Assembly (NCBI RefSeq): GCF_932526225.1
Contig: NC_064039.1
Span: 14,712,139 to 14,776,138, forward strand
Direction: 5' to 3'
Source: Nematostella vectensis
Taxonomy: Eukaryota; Cnidaria; Anthozoa; Actiniaria; Edwardsiidae
DNA: 64,000 bases
In this document: positions 1 to 12,800 of the stretch, piece after piece
Layout: the number at the start of each line of letters is the position of its first letter
Numbering within the stretch: the stretch's first letter is position 1
Translations under genes and position numbers: made by a program
Notes under the pieces: generated by a model
The model's input: only the letters and a program-made list of their open reading frames with translations
Database searches by the model: none
What the model was told of the DNA's origin: nothing

Positions 1-203
1 ATTATCATTATTGTTGTTTTTATTTTTATTATTATTATTATTTCTTTAATATATATTAAACATTATTAATTATAATACGTATGCATGTTTAATTTTTTTC
101 TCTGAATTTTTATTAAAGTTATTATTATTATATTATTATATATCATCATCATCATCATCATCATCATTATTATTATTGTTATCCAATTTTGTTTTGTAAC
201 AAG

Positions 204-3200
204 GTACTTTGGGTGTGGCTCAGTATTCCCAGAATGCCTTGAGGAATGCCGTGTCCTTGACCTTGGATGTGGTTCTGGTCGCGATTGCTTCATCCTTAGC
301 AAGCTTGTTGGAGAAAAAGGCTTTGTCACAGGAGTGGACATGACTCCAGAACAGGTGCCAAACAAACCCATAAGGGCTCCTTGTTTGGAGTTAAAGACCT
401 GTCTTAAATGGTACTGTGTAAGACAAAAAGAGATGGAGGGATACTATGTTTTAGGGGGTGGGGCCGGGGAGTAAAACTAACCAGTAAACTATGGTCATTG
501 ACCCTCAAAGTAATATTGTAATATTGTGTGGTTTTAAAAGTTAAGTTTTTGTGCCTATTGCATGCCCATTCTTGGATAAATACTGTTCCTTCCAGGGAGC
601 AGTTGAGGCAAGGGGTGTACTTTGTATGATAATATATAGAACAGGATACACGGAGGCTGTCTGAAAATCAATGGATCAGTAAAAAAAAGGTGCATCCAAG
701 ACAACGCGCACCCCCACCCTCCTGAAATATCTAAGGGTCCACGTCGAATGATAAGCTTCTGAAAACCAAGGCCATAGCAGGAGGTGGGGCACTGGGGGCA
801 CGTGCCCCCCCCCCCCCACCCCAATATGTGAAAAAAATATAAGGAAATGACCTGTAGTGGCGTGGCTGTAAATTCCAGTTTTTGGTGTATTGTCCCAATA
901 TTTTCTTAATGTGTTTGTATTGTGCCCCTCCAATATTCCGAGGCCTGCTACGGCACTGGAAACGCAACTTGGTTTAACTATATCTGAATTGCATTCAACC
1001 GTTTCTCATAGATCTGTCTTGCAGGTTAAAGCCGCATTATCACCAGTTCACTTCCGGAAGTCCGACGGAAACCTCAACCGTTAAAAGACAAAAGAATCTA
1101 TTAGAATCCGAGATATTTAACAGGCCATCCGCTTTTCGATCACATCCTCAAAAAAACTTCGAATAGACACACTGCTTTCAATATTTTGAAATATTTCGCG
1201 TTTTTCGTTTAAAATCATCGGAGGCTGTTACGTAATCGACCGGAAGTAAACTGGTGACAATGCGGCTTTAAGCCCCGTTCAATTTTGTTTGCCAGTTCTT
1301 CTAGTACCAGTATTTCTGGCCTAAGCAAACCTGACACTGTATATGTCCACGCCATGTTGAAAACTGCTGCGAAATATCGATGCTCGTGCTGTTGAACGGG
1401 AAAATCTATGTGTCGCGGTGGCGGAAAAAATTATAGATAAACGCCATCGTTGCCAGAGCTAAACATTGATTATAATCGATTTTCGCATAAGTAATCCGTA
1501 TTATCCTGTATTCGGTTGAAATATAATTAGATACATGGGAACTTCCGCTCGTAGAACTACCATTTTCTAATCGCCGTTTGCACTTTCCACGTTTTTTTAT
1601 TAGTCGTATGTCAAATAATAAATTGCATCCCTTTCCCCATTTTTGCATTATTGTATATTATTAACGGCCTTTATTGATAACAATGTCATATGCATGTGAC
1701 ATTGAAAGAGTTTTAACCGTTGTAAAATAAAGGCATCTCTCTATCCATCAGGTGGACATTGCCAACAAATACAAGGACTTCCATGCCAAGGCTTTTGGTC
1801 ACAACAAGCCAAACACAGAATTCATCATGGGAGACATTGAGAATTTGAAGGAGGCTGGCGTGACAAGCAACTCATATGATGTTGTTGTGTGAGTTTTATT
1901 GAAGGATATAATTTCCAACACTAAAAACAACATTGCTTTCTTTTTTAATTGTTTTTTTTACCTATTTCATTCAGTCAAATCTCTTTACTCTTTACGTATT
2001 TTTAAAGAAGGCCAGTCACGACGCCATTTTATCTCCCGCTCAATGCCGAGGCACACAAGGAATCTATTTCCATTGGTTATTTCAAGAGAGTAACCGAGAT
2101 ACTTCTAATCAAATATGGTCAATAACGATCAGCATTCATTCGTAGATTGTTATTTTGAAGTTTCCTAACGAATAAACCGTTGTATCTGAACAATAACAAA
2201 GGAGTTGTCATTGATCTTTAACATGATCACTGTGTGCGTTTTCCTCTAGCTCAAACTGCGTGGTAAACCTTACTTCAGACAAGAAATCTGTACTTGAGGA
2301 GGCTTGGAGAGTACTCAAGGTACAACTAGCTCATCCTCGTTTAGAATGGAAAACTTTACATATGTTCTTGTATAACTCCCTGTTGGATGCGCGCTATGCA
2401 TACTGGTAGTTATCATACTCAAAATGATGACTGCGTGATTTCTCAGGGCCGTAGCAGGGGGTGGGGCACTGGGGGCACGTGCCCCCCTCCCCATTAATTT
2501 GAAAAGTTATAAGGAAATGACCAGTAGGGGCGTGGCTGTGCCCTCAATATTAAGGGGTTAGCCGGCGCTCTTTTTACTGGTGCTGAAAACGTACATTCTT
2601 ACTGGTTGTAGACTTCTTCTTGGATCACACTATAAAGACACGAATAAGATGGCTCGTAATACAAAAAGAATCAAGAGCAACAATTTTTCACCCATCTCAA
2701 AGTTTGATGCCACAGTTTAAATACCTTCGTAACCCCATTGTGATTCTGTGTTAGGAGGGTGGCGAAGTTTACTTTAGTGACATGTATGCGGACAGGGCAG
2801 TAAGTGACGAAGCTCGCAAGAATAAAGCCTTATGGGGTAAGAAATGCACCTAGTACACTCAAGCACCCGTTAGGGAGAGACCTCTGGTATAAGACTGTAA
2901 AAGGGTCTTCCCATTTTGCTATACTTTAAACACTCTTATCATTTGAGACTTATAAGAAATGTATCGTTCACTTGGGAGGCGTACGAAATTGTGTCAAAGT
3001 GGCATACGTCGCTGAATAGAATAAAGTCTGTGCAATAGATTCGACATTTTCATTTTTTGGGGTTGTAGAGTTTTCTCCTCGTTATTTTTTGGCATGATTG
3101 TTTGGGCTCTGCTTCGCCCTATCCGTCATGTTTTTAGCTGATTCCCCCTTCATTGGTTGGAGCTTTATACCTCTTACCTCGCTTTAGGTGAGGGCTTCGC

Positions 3201-5188
3201 TGGCGCACTTGTGTGGCGAGACCTGGTGAAACTGTGTAAAGACATAGGATTTTCTGGTCCATATCTGGTTGCTAGTAACAAGATTATTTGTCAATCCGCC
3301 GAATTAAGAAAGATTCTAGGTAGGTTTTGATCCAGATGCTATGCGTGCTTTTATTAAATACAATCTTTCATTACATATATTAATATATAACTTGTTATTT
3401 AAAGACGGCGTGACCTCCACTATTATGATATCTCCAAACATAACATGAAATGTTCGCTGTACTATTCCTTAATCGATTCATTAATAAACGTTTCTTTCAA
3501 ATTTCCTAACCCCCGAAATAGGCACTGCAAGACCACCGTCCGCTCCCTCCCGGAATTTCCCTTGATCACTGACAATTCCATTAAATGGTCCATATTCTAA
3601 TAATGTCATTGGTTTAAAAAGGTGACGAGGCCCAGTTCGTCTCCGCCACTTACCGTCTCATCAAATCACCGAGACAATACAACAGTGACGTGGCGTTACA
3701 GGCAACATACAAAGGTGGCGAAGAAAGTGCTGTGTGCGTAACCACAATAGTTAAATAACATAAGCCACAGTCGACTTGTAAGCGCTGGCAGATTTATACC
3801 AACAAAATGCAGTTTACTTAGCTCTTACGAATCATTCCATTTTTTCGGCGTGACGGCCGCATACATTTTTTGTTTATTTTAGCGTGATTTTGCATCTCAA
3901 AATGTCACGTGAATTCTAAATGGTTACGGTAGCGCGCGTCGCACCTAACGTTTATCTCAAAACTTTGCGGTTAAGGTAGCTCGCGTCGTTTTTTACTCTC
4001 AGAACTACTGGCAGTTCTAGCTTAATGGAATAACATCTTTGTCATCCTTATGATATACTCGCAATCTTTGATTGTGGATTAGGCCGAAGGTTGTACAGTA
4101 TTTCAATGGTTGTTTTACAGTGATACGCGCTAGCGTGGCCACCTCGACAGTTTTGTGAAGTAAACCAATTAAGTGCCCACGGTAGTGTACGTCGCACTAT
4201 AAAGATACTAGAGTGCCCACGGTAGCGCGCGTCGCACTATAAAGATACTAGAGTGCCCACGGTAGCGCGCGTCGCACTATAAAGATACTAGAGTGCCCAC
4301 GGTAGCGCGCGTCGCACTATAAAGATACTAGAGTGCCCACGGTAGCGCGCGTCGCACTATAAAGATACTAGAGTGCCCACGATAGTGTGCGTCGCACTGT
4401 AAAAACACTAGACCCGACTTACGCGACACTGTCGCATTGTAATAATTTTTGGAAATAATTTAATGCACATATTATTTTACCGTAGGATAAGTTGGATTTA
4501 AATTGCTACAAATGTCATCATAACCTCATAATATATTTCATGTTTCATCCGAAGGAACAATACCAGACCACGAGAACGAGTTCGGTTTTGATGTATACAC
4601 AAAATTAAAGGTAAAGCGATAGTTTTTTTTGCCATGGAGATAGACCCTGATTTTGAGTCTTCTCTACCTTTAAGCTGACAAAGTTACAGCTAGTAGTTAG
4701 ACCCTTTTTCTTGTTTTTCATTAACCTTTTTAAGACGAACAATAAGGGGCTGCCTTTTCCAAAGAAGCATTCATTCTTTGTTCTTTTCGAGTTAGCTAAT
4801 TTCATATCCTTCTTTTGCCTTTAACCATGTACAATGCTTTTCTTTGTTTGTTCGTTTTATATTTTATCGCTTACCTTGTCCCATGCTCGCTTTTTTAAGT
4901 AAATTTTATATTTTTCTCTTATCTTTGCCATACATATTTTACCCAGATGTAATACGCTCTTAGTTTTGCGGATTTTTGCCCATCTGTTCTTACATTTCTT
5001 GTTCTGTCCCTTAGACTGGCGAACCAAAAAGTGTCGATGCTGCCTTGGCTGAACTTCTGCGGGTTTCTCGCTACTCCAAGCACTTTGACCTGAGCACGGA
5101 GTCAACCAAGCGATGTGTACCGGGGAGGGACGCGTACCAGACCGCTGATCCCTTCAGCCGGTTGAAGATGCCGTGTTGTGATGCCTAG
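204..5188 (+). CDS. as3mt: Arsenite methyltransferase (AS3MT-like), 5'-truncated by window edge
   Basis: SAM-dependent enzyme that methylates trivalent arsenic in the cytosol. Eight exons are visible: 204-354, 1752-1888, 2250-2319, 2755-2836, 3188-3319, 3622-3726, 4555-4610 and 5015-5188, giving 301 codons plus TAG; phases agree throughout. The first visible exon carries the SAM-binding motif [10 protein letters not shown]; later come SNCVVNL (catalytic-cysteine segment), GGEVYFSD and a terminal CCDA resembling the Cys-rich tail of AS3MT. Family proteins are about 375 aa, so roughly 70 N-terminal residues lie upstream. Two donors are weak (GTGCCA after 354, GTGCTG after 3726); the latter was chosen because only it keeps frame with the next acceptor. 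The position matching human Cys206 (IGFC in human, from memory) reads IGFS. The family call is secure; the sixth exon's end is less so. Confidence 0.9.
767..959. mobile_element. TIR element, family A (GCCGTAGCAGG ends)
   Basis: This lies in AS3MT intron 1. The left end reads GGCCATAGCAGG and the right end CCTGCTACGGCACTGG, which are inverted copies of each other. The interior has a poly-C stretch, GGGGGCACGTGCCCCC and an AGGAAATGACC..GTGGCTGT core shared with copies at 2444, 36433, 39663 and 59126. No coding capacity, so it is probably a non-autonomous DNA element (MITE). Confidence 0.65.
1026..1271. mobile_element. MITE with TTAA ends (piggyBac-like)
   Basis: A 246-bp element in AS3MT intron 1. 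It begins TTAAAGCCGCATT and ends AATGCGGCTTTAA, with imperfect TIRs of about 32 bp continuing through CACCAGTT and ACTTCCGG. TTAA at both outer edges matches the target site of piggyBac-type elements. No ORF. The superfamily call is an inference from the TTAA and TIR layout only. Confidence 0.7.
2444..2556 (+). mobile_element. Family A TIR element, 3'-truncated copy
   Basis: Starts CAGGGCCGTAGCAGG and runs through GGGGGCACGTGCCCCCC and AGGAAATGACCAGTAGGGG. It stops before the inverted right end seen in the copies at 767 and 59126. Located in an AS3MT intron. Confidence 0.6.
4173..4412 (+). repeat. 40-bp minisatellite, six copies
   Basis: Six copies start at 4173, 4213, 4253, 4293, 4333 and 4373. 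Each opens with GTGCCCACGGTAG followed by GCGCGTCGCACTATAAAGA. The four middle units are nearly identical and the outer two diverged. Single related half-units near 3925 and 3972 (GGTAGCGCGCGTCGCAC, GGTAGCTCGCGTCG) suggest the source sequence. It is purely intronic, within the AS3MT gene. Confidence 0.9.
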
Positions 5189-5243
5189 ACCGCCCTTCAT
5201 CATAACAGGGTTAATTTAAAAAGGCTGCCCTCTTTTTCAAAGA

Positions 5244-5249
5244 AATAAA
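5244..5249 (+). promoter_or_regulatory. AS3MT polyadenylation signal
   Basis: AATAAA lies 56 bp after the AS3MT stop codon, a suitable distance for a short 3' UTR. Confidence 0.6.
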
Positions 5250-6824
5250 GAACAAAGTATCATCATATAGTTATTATGCGTGATAATAGTAAACAGTTAT
5301 TAATAGTTGTTCATAGTTATCAAATAGTTATTGACTATGGCGTGATGGAAATAAAAAAAAAGTCTATTGTAAAAAGGGTATTACACGATCACAAATTGAG
5401 GGGTAAAGAGAGGGAAGTTTAAGTTATGGTTGTCAGGTTAAAGTTGGCTAGGAGTATCAACAGTAGCAAAGATAAGGAAATAAATCAACACGAGGTTGAA
5501 ATTGTATACTAGCATCATTTCAATAGAGTAGTTTGGCTGACGTTTCGAGTGTTAGCCCTGTGCGCTAGTGATGCTCCCCTTATTTTTTAGGGGTGAAAAT
5601 CGGGTATTTTTAGGGGGTATTCGAGAATTAATAGGCTAATTGTTTTAAATTCGCGGATAATTGTTTCAAAAACTCCAAAATCCTAGGAAACGCCGTGAAA
5701 CAAATAATACAGATAATTGCCCCTACTTATAAGCCCCTGTTATTAGGTTTATTCATGGCAAGATGAGAATGGCCATAGATAAATTAATAATATATGACAA
5801 GCAATTTCTGGAATGGAATATCATTAATATAAACTCCGCTAATTTAACAAATTTATATTTGATTTTAGTGGGCACATAAAGCAATAATTTGACTTGTCAT
5901 CCTGATTATTGGCCTTCGGGCAGTGTTCAATACGTATATGATTATAAAGAGGATAAAGACATTACAAAACTGAAAAAGTCACATTTGTTATTGTGTTACG
6001 GTAAGGTTACGGTAAGGTGTTACGCGCGATCTCATTGGATGGTAAGCTGTCCATACATTTCCGCGTAAGGCCCGCTCAAACAACGCACAAACTTTGCGCT
6101 AACTATAAAGAATAAATTATTGACCTCGATTGCTTGGGCGGTAAAAAAAATAATTTGGAACCATTTCTTCATTGTTCAAACGACGTCGCTAACGTTAGAG
6201 ACGTTAGCGACTTTGCTCTAAGTAGGCCAAAATTCAACGTTTTATTACTAAAGATTATTGAAAAGGAGCGTTTTGATCAAATTGTATAACTAATGGATAC
6301 AACAATACTATTTTTATAAACAAGCTATTGATTGGTGTTATCGGTCCCCTTTTCGCCCCATATTTGGTCAAATATCGGGTAGCATTGCAAATGTCGCTTA
6401 ACGTTTTCCAACTAATAATTCATGAGTCTTGAATTTATGTAAAGCCATGCTTACGCCAAGCTTTGACAAACTTTTTAGGCAACTTTTTGACCCCGAGTGT
6501 CAATCCAAAGTCGGCTTTTTCTTTTCTTCAGGCATTTCGTTTTGCTAGATACACAAAATCTTTTTGGATTAGTTTGATCTTCTACCTAAAAATTGTTTCT
6601 GAATATATAATTTGGTAATCAAACATTAGATTTCTTACGAAGGATTTCCTGCTGTGAGGTTTGGATAGGGGTTACAGATACACTTTCTAGTGTTTGGAAC
6701 ACTTCTCACTACTCTACGCCCACTTTTATTATAGTAGTCGTACTTTTCGTATTCCTTTAGCCTTTTGCGGTTTATCAAAATTGGAGATTGGAGTTCATCC
6801 TAATCTAAGATATTGAAGTTAACC
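5250..6824. other. Intergenic AS3MT to gelsolin-like 1
   Basis: AT-rich DNA with no convincing gene. It holds a perfect 11-bp-arm hairpin at 6185-6211 and a short doubled motif (TTACGGTAAGG) near 5996-6015. The promoter of the gelsolin-like gene should lie just before 6825, but no clear TATA box was identified. Confidence 0.6.
6185..6211. repeat. Perfect small inverted repeat
   Basis: GTCGCTAACGT and ACGTTAGCGAC are separated by five bases. This may be the core of an old palindromic element or a protein-binding palindrome; no function can be read from it. Confidence 0.6.
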
Positions 6825-9800
6825 ATGGAGGAAACTATAAACCAGACGCCACAATTCCAATGGAAGAATGCAATAGCAGAATTAAGCACAACGGATTTCT
6901 CGTCAAACCAGGTAATTAACAACTGTACGTATCGGCTCACGATTCATGGTACCATTTTATTGCCATAGTATTGATTTCAACATTTCAAGAATTTGGAGAA
7001 AAGCTGAAGGGGAAAGCAATAATAGACACGGTGATATATACATTTATCTGGGTTTATCTAAACTTTTAAAGCCAATGTTTAATTGATGGCAAATCCCGGT
7101 TCTATGTCACCTTTGCGGGGCCTCGTTATTAGGCAACCGGCAACTAAAGGCTATCCACATTATTGAATAAGCTTTTTATCCTCCTGGCACAAGACTTTTA
7201 TGATTTTCGCATGCCTTCGATAGCATAGGAGTGTTTTGGCTTTTCATAATTTGGAAATCTCCAAGGGCAATTTTCTGTGGTCAAATTAATTAGCTCCGCG
7301 TATGAAAGATTTTCATATGAATAATACATAAACTGTATATGATCTAAGCACTGGCAAATCTCCAAAAAAATCAGAAAAAATTAACCGTCTAATATCAGCC
7401 TCCATTTGATAATCTCCTTCAAACTATAATTGCGTGCCTACCAAAGCTCTTTTATTTGTAAACTATTTTCTTCAATAGCGATAAATTCCAAAGCATAAAT
7501 TTGCACTTCGGTTAGGGATAATAAGTTTTCTCTTTGGGAACAGAATTCGTAAGTATAGATTTTCGAGAGAAAACTATAGATACAAATAGGGAAACTTCCA
7601 AGGCTGAAATTCCGGGGATAAGGTGATAAGGTCTTCTTAGATGGCCTAGTAAGAACTACGCTATTTCATACGATGTGTCTTTGATATCCTATAGAATGCG
7701 AGTAACCCTATCTGGGCCTTCATCGATGGCGAGAAGAAAGCCAAGGAGTCTGATCAAACACTGGTTAAGGTTTGGCAAATCCATGATGGAGAGGTGAGTA
7801 ACAAAATATATATTCACGATTTTGCCTTGTACCTTGTATCTCATTTTTAAAAACAAGGAAAATATCCGCTCTATGCGCACGTGCGCAAAGGATCACGGTC
7901 ATCTCTGAGGGACCAAGAGAAACCTTTCTTTTTCCTTCCCGTGAACCTCTGCTTTGGAAACGAAAAATATGTTTTCTCCTGTATGCTACATATTAGTACA
8001 CCCTATAGGGGATACAAATACACAAATAATTTTTCTCCTGTATGCTACATAATGGTTTACCCTATCACCCCTATAAATCTTTATTCAAGATACGGCATTC
8101 TTTTAACGCTGTTGTCAGGCCCGTACCCAGGATTTTTTTTGGGGAAGTGCGAAAACCGAAAAAGAGGATCTAATTTTTCCAGGGAGGGGGGGAGGGGGAG
8201 GAAGGGAGTTCTCTGATAAAAATCTAACCACCTCCGAAAGAACAAAAGGGAGTTTTTATGCCTTTGCAGTATCTCCACGGGACGTTTATTGTCGGATTTG
8301 GCTAAATATCAGAGTGGTCTAGATTATGATTTATAGTTTTGTCTACAAATAGCACGTCTATTGAGAACCAAAAGTGGACCTTCGGCCGTTGTGTGTGGGG
8401 GGGGGGGGGGGTACATCCCCTGCACCCCCCCTGGGTACGGGCCTGGTTGCTGCAACTCAGTTATTGTTTTCATGCTGGATATTTTTTCATCGGTTTCTCT
8501 TCTCGATTTCATTTGCCAATAGGCTGTCCGCTGTAGCCAACTGATTTGCTTTTCCATGTACAATAAACAATGGGCTTTTCTTTCGTTGCTTCCGTAGATG
8601 ACGGTGGTGGAACGCCTGGGAGAATTCATATCCAACAGGGCCTACATTGTGTTCGGAACAGTGAAGCATGAGTATTCAGGGGTGAGTCAAACCACGCCCT
8701 TCTTTTGGGGTAATCAATGTCAAACTTCCTTCTCTCCCATGACGAGGCTCGGAGGAGAAATGACAAAGCGCTCTGCGGAGACTCCTGTGTATTATTCTAA
8801 TTAATTGTCCAGGATTTCCATAAAAAGTCAACCATACGTTGTTACAGCAGTTTGTCATATCAATATTTGGGTGACCTTAAAACTCGCTCGGCCAATCTCT
8901 TGGAGGCCTGGGCCTAAGGGCTTTTCAAGGCTTGTGTGATAAAGATTTGACCAAGCGATAAAGTTTTTTTGACACATGTTTGCCTCGAGTCTCAAATTGA
9001 CAGGAATCAGCATTTTTCACCATGTTTTCTGGAGATCAGGGAGCGGGAAAACTTTAGCTCTTCTAAATATGGGCATCAATGCCCATATAAGGCAATGCAT
9101 ACGAAGGACACTATCCGTGGGGAATATGTATTCTGCGAACTCGCGCCGGCTATTTCCAAGCCTTCCGGCTTCCGTTTATTCAAAATCATCGAAGCGGATT
9201 CATTGACCGGCACTCAAATAAATAAAATGGTTTCTAATCACGCCACCTCCCTTCAAGGCGCCGACCAATCAAGATCCTGTTAGTTTGTTTGAAAGAAGGA
9301 AGCCATAAAGCGGTTTAGAATTTGGAAATTGTCGACGAGAGTGTTTCTGTCTCTGTTAGCCGCCGCTAAAATACAAGTCGTAAAAAAGCAATCGTGGTCC
9401 GCCAAATATTTGAGGCCTTTTACGGCACTGATGTTATTGCGAAGCGTATAGTCGTCATCGCATAGTAATAAGACAAATCTTCTAAACTCATGTTTTTCCA
9501 GGACCCGATTCGTAACATCCATATATGGGTGTCCAAGAAAACGAAATCCCGGGACTACGTTGCCGCCATGAAGCTGGCGATGATTGACTCTAGACTAGAT
9601 GTGAGTCGGTAATACTTATTATTCTTGGAAAAATAGACTTTCATTCTTGGAAAAATTTGGAATTTTTGTTTTTTTATACGTAAATAAGCACAGCGATTTT
9701 GAAGGTGCAAATAAACACTCCTTTGATATTTTTTTTATTTTTCCAATAGTCAAAAATTTGAATTTTTTTAAGTTTAGTCATTAATTTTTGCGAAACACAG

Positions 9801-12800
9801 ACAAAAATAATTACAGCTACACGGTAATAAAATGATATAAACAGAAGCAGCAAAAATAGGAACAGCACCCATAGTTTCCATTTTATATCTATTCAAAATG
9901 AAAATAATACAGGAGATATATAAAAGTCACATTCCTTGATGTGTATGTCGGTTTCTTGCAGGATAATGAATACGCTAAATTTCACGTGCAGTTTCATCGG
10001 GAGATTGCGCAACACGAGTCCGACCTTTTCCACTCTTATTTCACTCAAGTGAAAATCCTCAAGGAAGAGTAAGCCACATAACATGCAACACACAGCGCAA
10101 CTAATAACCATCGTAACGTCTTACTATCGACAAGGATAATAATGATAAGGCCGTTTTTGAGGTTAAGGAGGAGATGTGCAGAATAGGGGGGCCTCAGTCT
10201 GTGGATGTTAGTGATAGGGGAGCGTCAGGGTGTGGATGTGAGAGATGGGGGGGGCGTCAGGGTGTGGATGTGAGGGATGGGGTGGCGTCAGGGTGTGGAT
10301 GTGAGGGATGGGGGGGCGTCAGAGTGTGCATGTGAGGGATGGGGGTGTCAGGGTGTGGATGTGAGGGATGGGGGTGTCAGGGTGTGGATGTGAGGGATAG
10401 GGGGGCGTCAGGGTGTGGATGTGAGGGATAGGGGGCGTCAGGGTGTGGATGCGAGGGATGGGGGGGCGTCAGAGTGTGCATGTGAGGGATGGGGGTGTCA
10501 GGGTGTGGATGTGAGGGATAGGGGGCGTCAGGGTGTGGATGTGAGGGATAGGGGGCGTCAGGGTGTGGATGCGAGGGATGGGGGGGCGTCAGGGTGTGGA
10601 TGTGAGGGATGGGGGCGTCAGGGTGTGGATGTGAGGGATAGGGGGCGTCAGGGTGTGGATGCGAGGGATGGGGGGGCGTCAGGGTGTGGATGTGAGGAAT
10701 GGGGGGCGTCAAGGTGTGGATGTTAGGGATAGGGGGCGTCAGGGTGTGGATGCGAGGGATGGGGGGCGTCAGGGTGTGGATGTTAGGGATAGGGGGCGTC
10801 AGGGTGTGGATGCGAGGGATGGGGGGCGTCAGGGTGTGGATGTGAGAGATAGGGGGCGTCAGGGTGTGGATGTGAGGGATGGGGGGCGTCAAGGTGTGGA
10901 TGTTAGGGATAGGGGGCGTCAGGGTGTGGATGCGAGGGATGGGGGGGGGGGGCGTCAGGGTGTGGATGTGAGGGATGGGGGGCGTCAGGGTGTGGATGTG
11001 AGAGATAGGGGGCGTCAGGGTGTGGATGTTAGGGATGGGGGGCGTCAGGGTGTGGATGTGAGGGATTGGGGGCGTCTGGGTGTGGATGTTAGGGATAGGG
11101 GGCATCAGGGTGTGGATGTGAGGGATGGGGGGCGTCAGGGTGTGGATGTGAGAGATAGGGGGCGTCAGGGTGTGGATGTTAGGGATAGGAGGGCGTCAGG
11201 GTGTGGATGTGAGGGATGGGGGGATGTCAGGGTGTGGATGTGAGGGATAATGGGATGTCAGGGTGTGGATGTTAGGGATAGGAGGGTGTCAGGGTGTGGA
11301 TGTGAGGGATGGGGGGATGTCAGGGTGTGGATGTGAGGGATAGGGGGATGTCAGGGTGTGAATGTGAGGGATGGGGGGCGTCAGGGTGTGGATGTGAGGG
11401 ATGTGGGCGTCAGGGTGTGGATGTGAGGGATGGGGGGATGTCAGGGTGTGGATGTGAGGGATAGGGGGATGTCAGGGTGTGAATGTGAGAGATAGGGGGC
11501 GTCAGGGTGTGGATGTGAGGGATGGGGGGGCGTCAAGGTGTGGATGTTAGGGATAGGGGGCGTCACGGTGTGGATGTTAGGGATGGGGGGCGTCAGGGTG
11601 TGGATGTGAGGGATTGGGGGCGTCAGGGTGTGGATGCGAGGGATGGGGGGCGTCAGGGTGTGGATGTGAGGGATTGGGGGCGTCAGGGTGTGGATGTGAG
11701 GGATGGGGGCGTCAGGGTGTGGATGTGAGAGATAGGGGGCGTCAGGGTGTGGATGTGAGGGATGGGGGGCGTCAGGGTGTGGATGTGAGAGATAGGGGGC
11801 GTCAGGGTGTGGATGTTAGGGATAGGAGGGCGTCAGGGTGTGGATGTGAGGGATGGGGGCGTCAGGGTATGGATGTGAGGGATGGGGGGCGTCAGGGTGT
11901 GGATGTGAGGGATACGGGATGTCAGGTTGTGGATGTGAGGGATGGGGGGTGTCCGGGCTGTGGATGTGAGGGATGGGGGGGGGATGTCAGAGTGTGGATG
12001 TGAGGGATGGGGGGCGTCAGGGTGTGGATGTGATGGATAGGGGGGGCGTCAGGGTGTGGATGTGAGGGATGGGGGGCGTCCGGGTGTGGATGTGAGGGAT
12101 GGGGGGCGTCAGGGTGTGGATGTGATGGATAGGGGGGGCGTCAGGGTGTGGATGTGAGGGATAGTTTACAAGTGTGAGTGTAAGGGGAGAGAGCTATGGC
12201 TGTAAGGGTAGGGGGAGGGTTTGGGTTATTGTATGTTTTCTGGAATAGACATGATTCAGTGTTTATAAGTTATTCAAACGAGTTCCCCGATTGTCTTCAT
12301 CTCATATTGATAATTTGTATTCTCTAGGGGAGGAATCAAGAAGCGACTCTTCCAGTTCCACGCAGAAAAGCCCGTCTCCGACGTGAGTGACAAACTGCTC
12401 TTTTTAGTTTGCACGAGGACTTTTTTAATGTAAAGTGGGCTTCCTGTAGCGAATTTAGGTCTCAAAAAGGGGAATGGGGAGAGAGAAAGAAGAAGGTCTC
12501 TCTTTCTTTAGCTTTTGTCCTCTCCTTAAATTTACATCGTACCCTGTCCCCTCTTTGCTCATATTACCTAAAGCACAGAAGTCCCAACATAAGAGGTGCC
12601 TATGAAATGGTTATAATCAAAGTATATATTTTTTAGCCGAACTCGCGAAAGGAGAAATACTTCAAGAAGAAATGGATGGTGGAACAAGAATTCCTCCGTG
12701 GAAGCTTGTGTTCTGATGATGTGTTTCTAGTCATTGATCCGGACCACTTTAAAGTTTATCAGGTGTGTAAGATAATTTATAATTTCATAGATATCACAAC

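Noticed and set aside
10377-12003. Repetitive open frames on both strands (about 100-240 codons)
   Set aside because: By-products of the G-rich ~30-bp minisatellite lying inside an intron between well-matched gelsolin exons.
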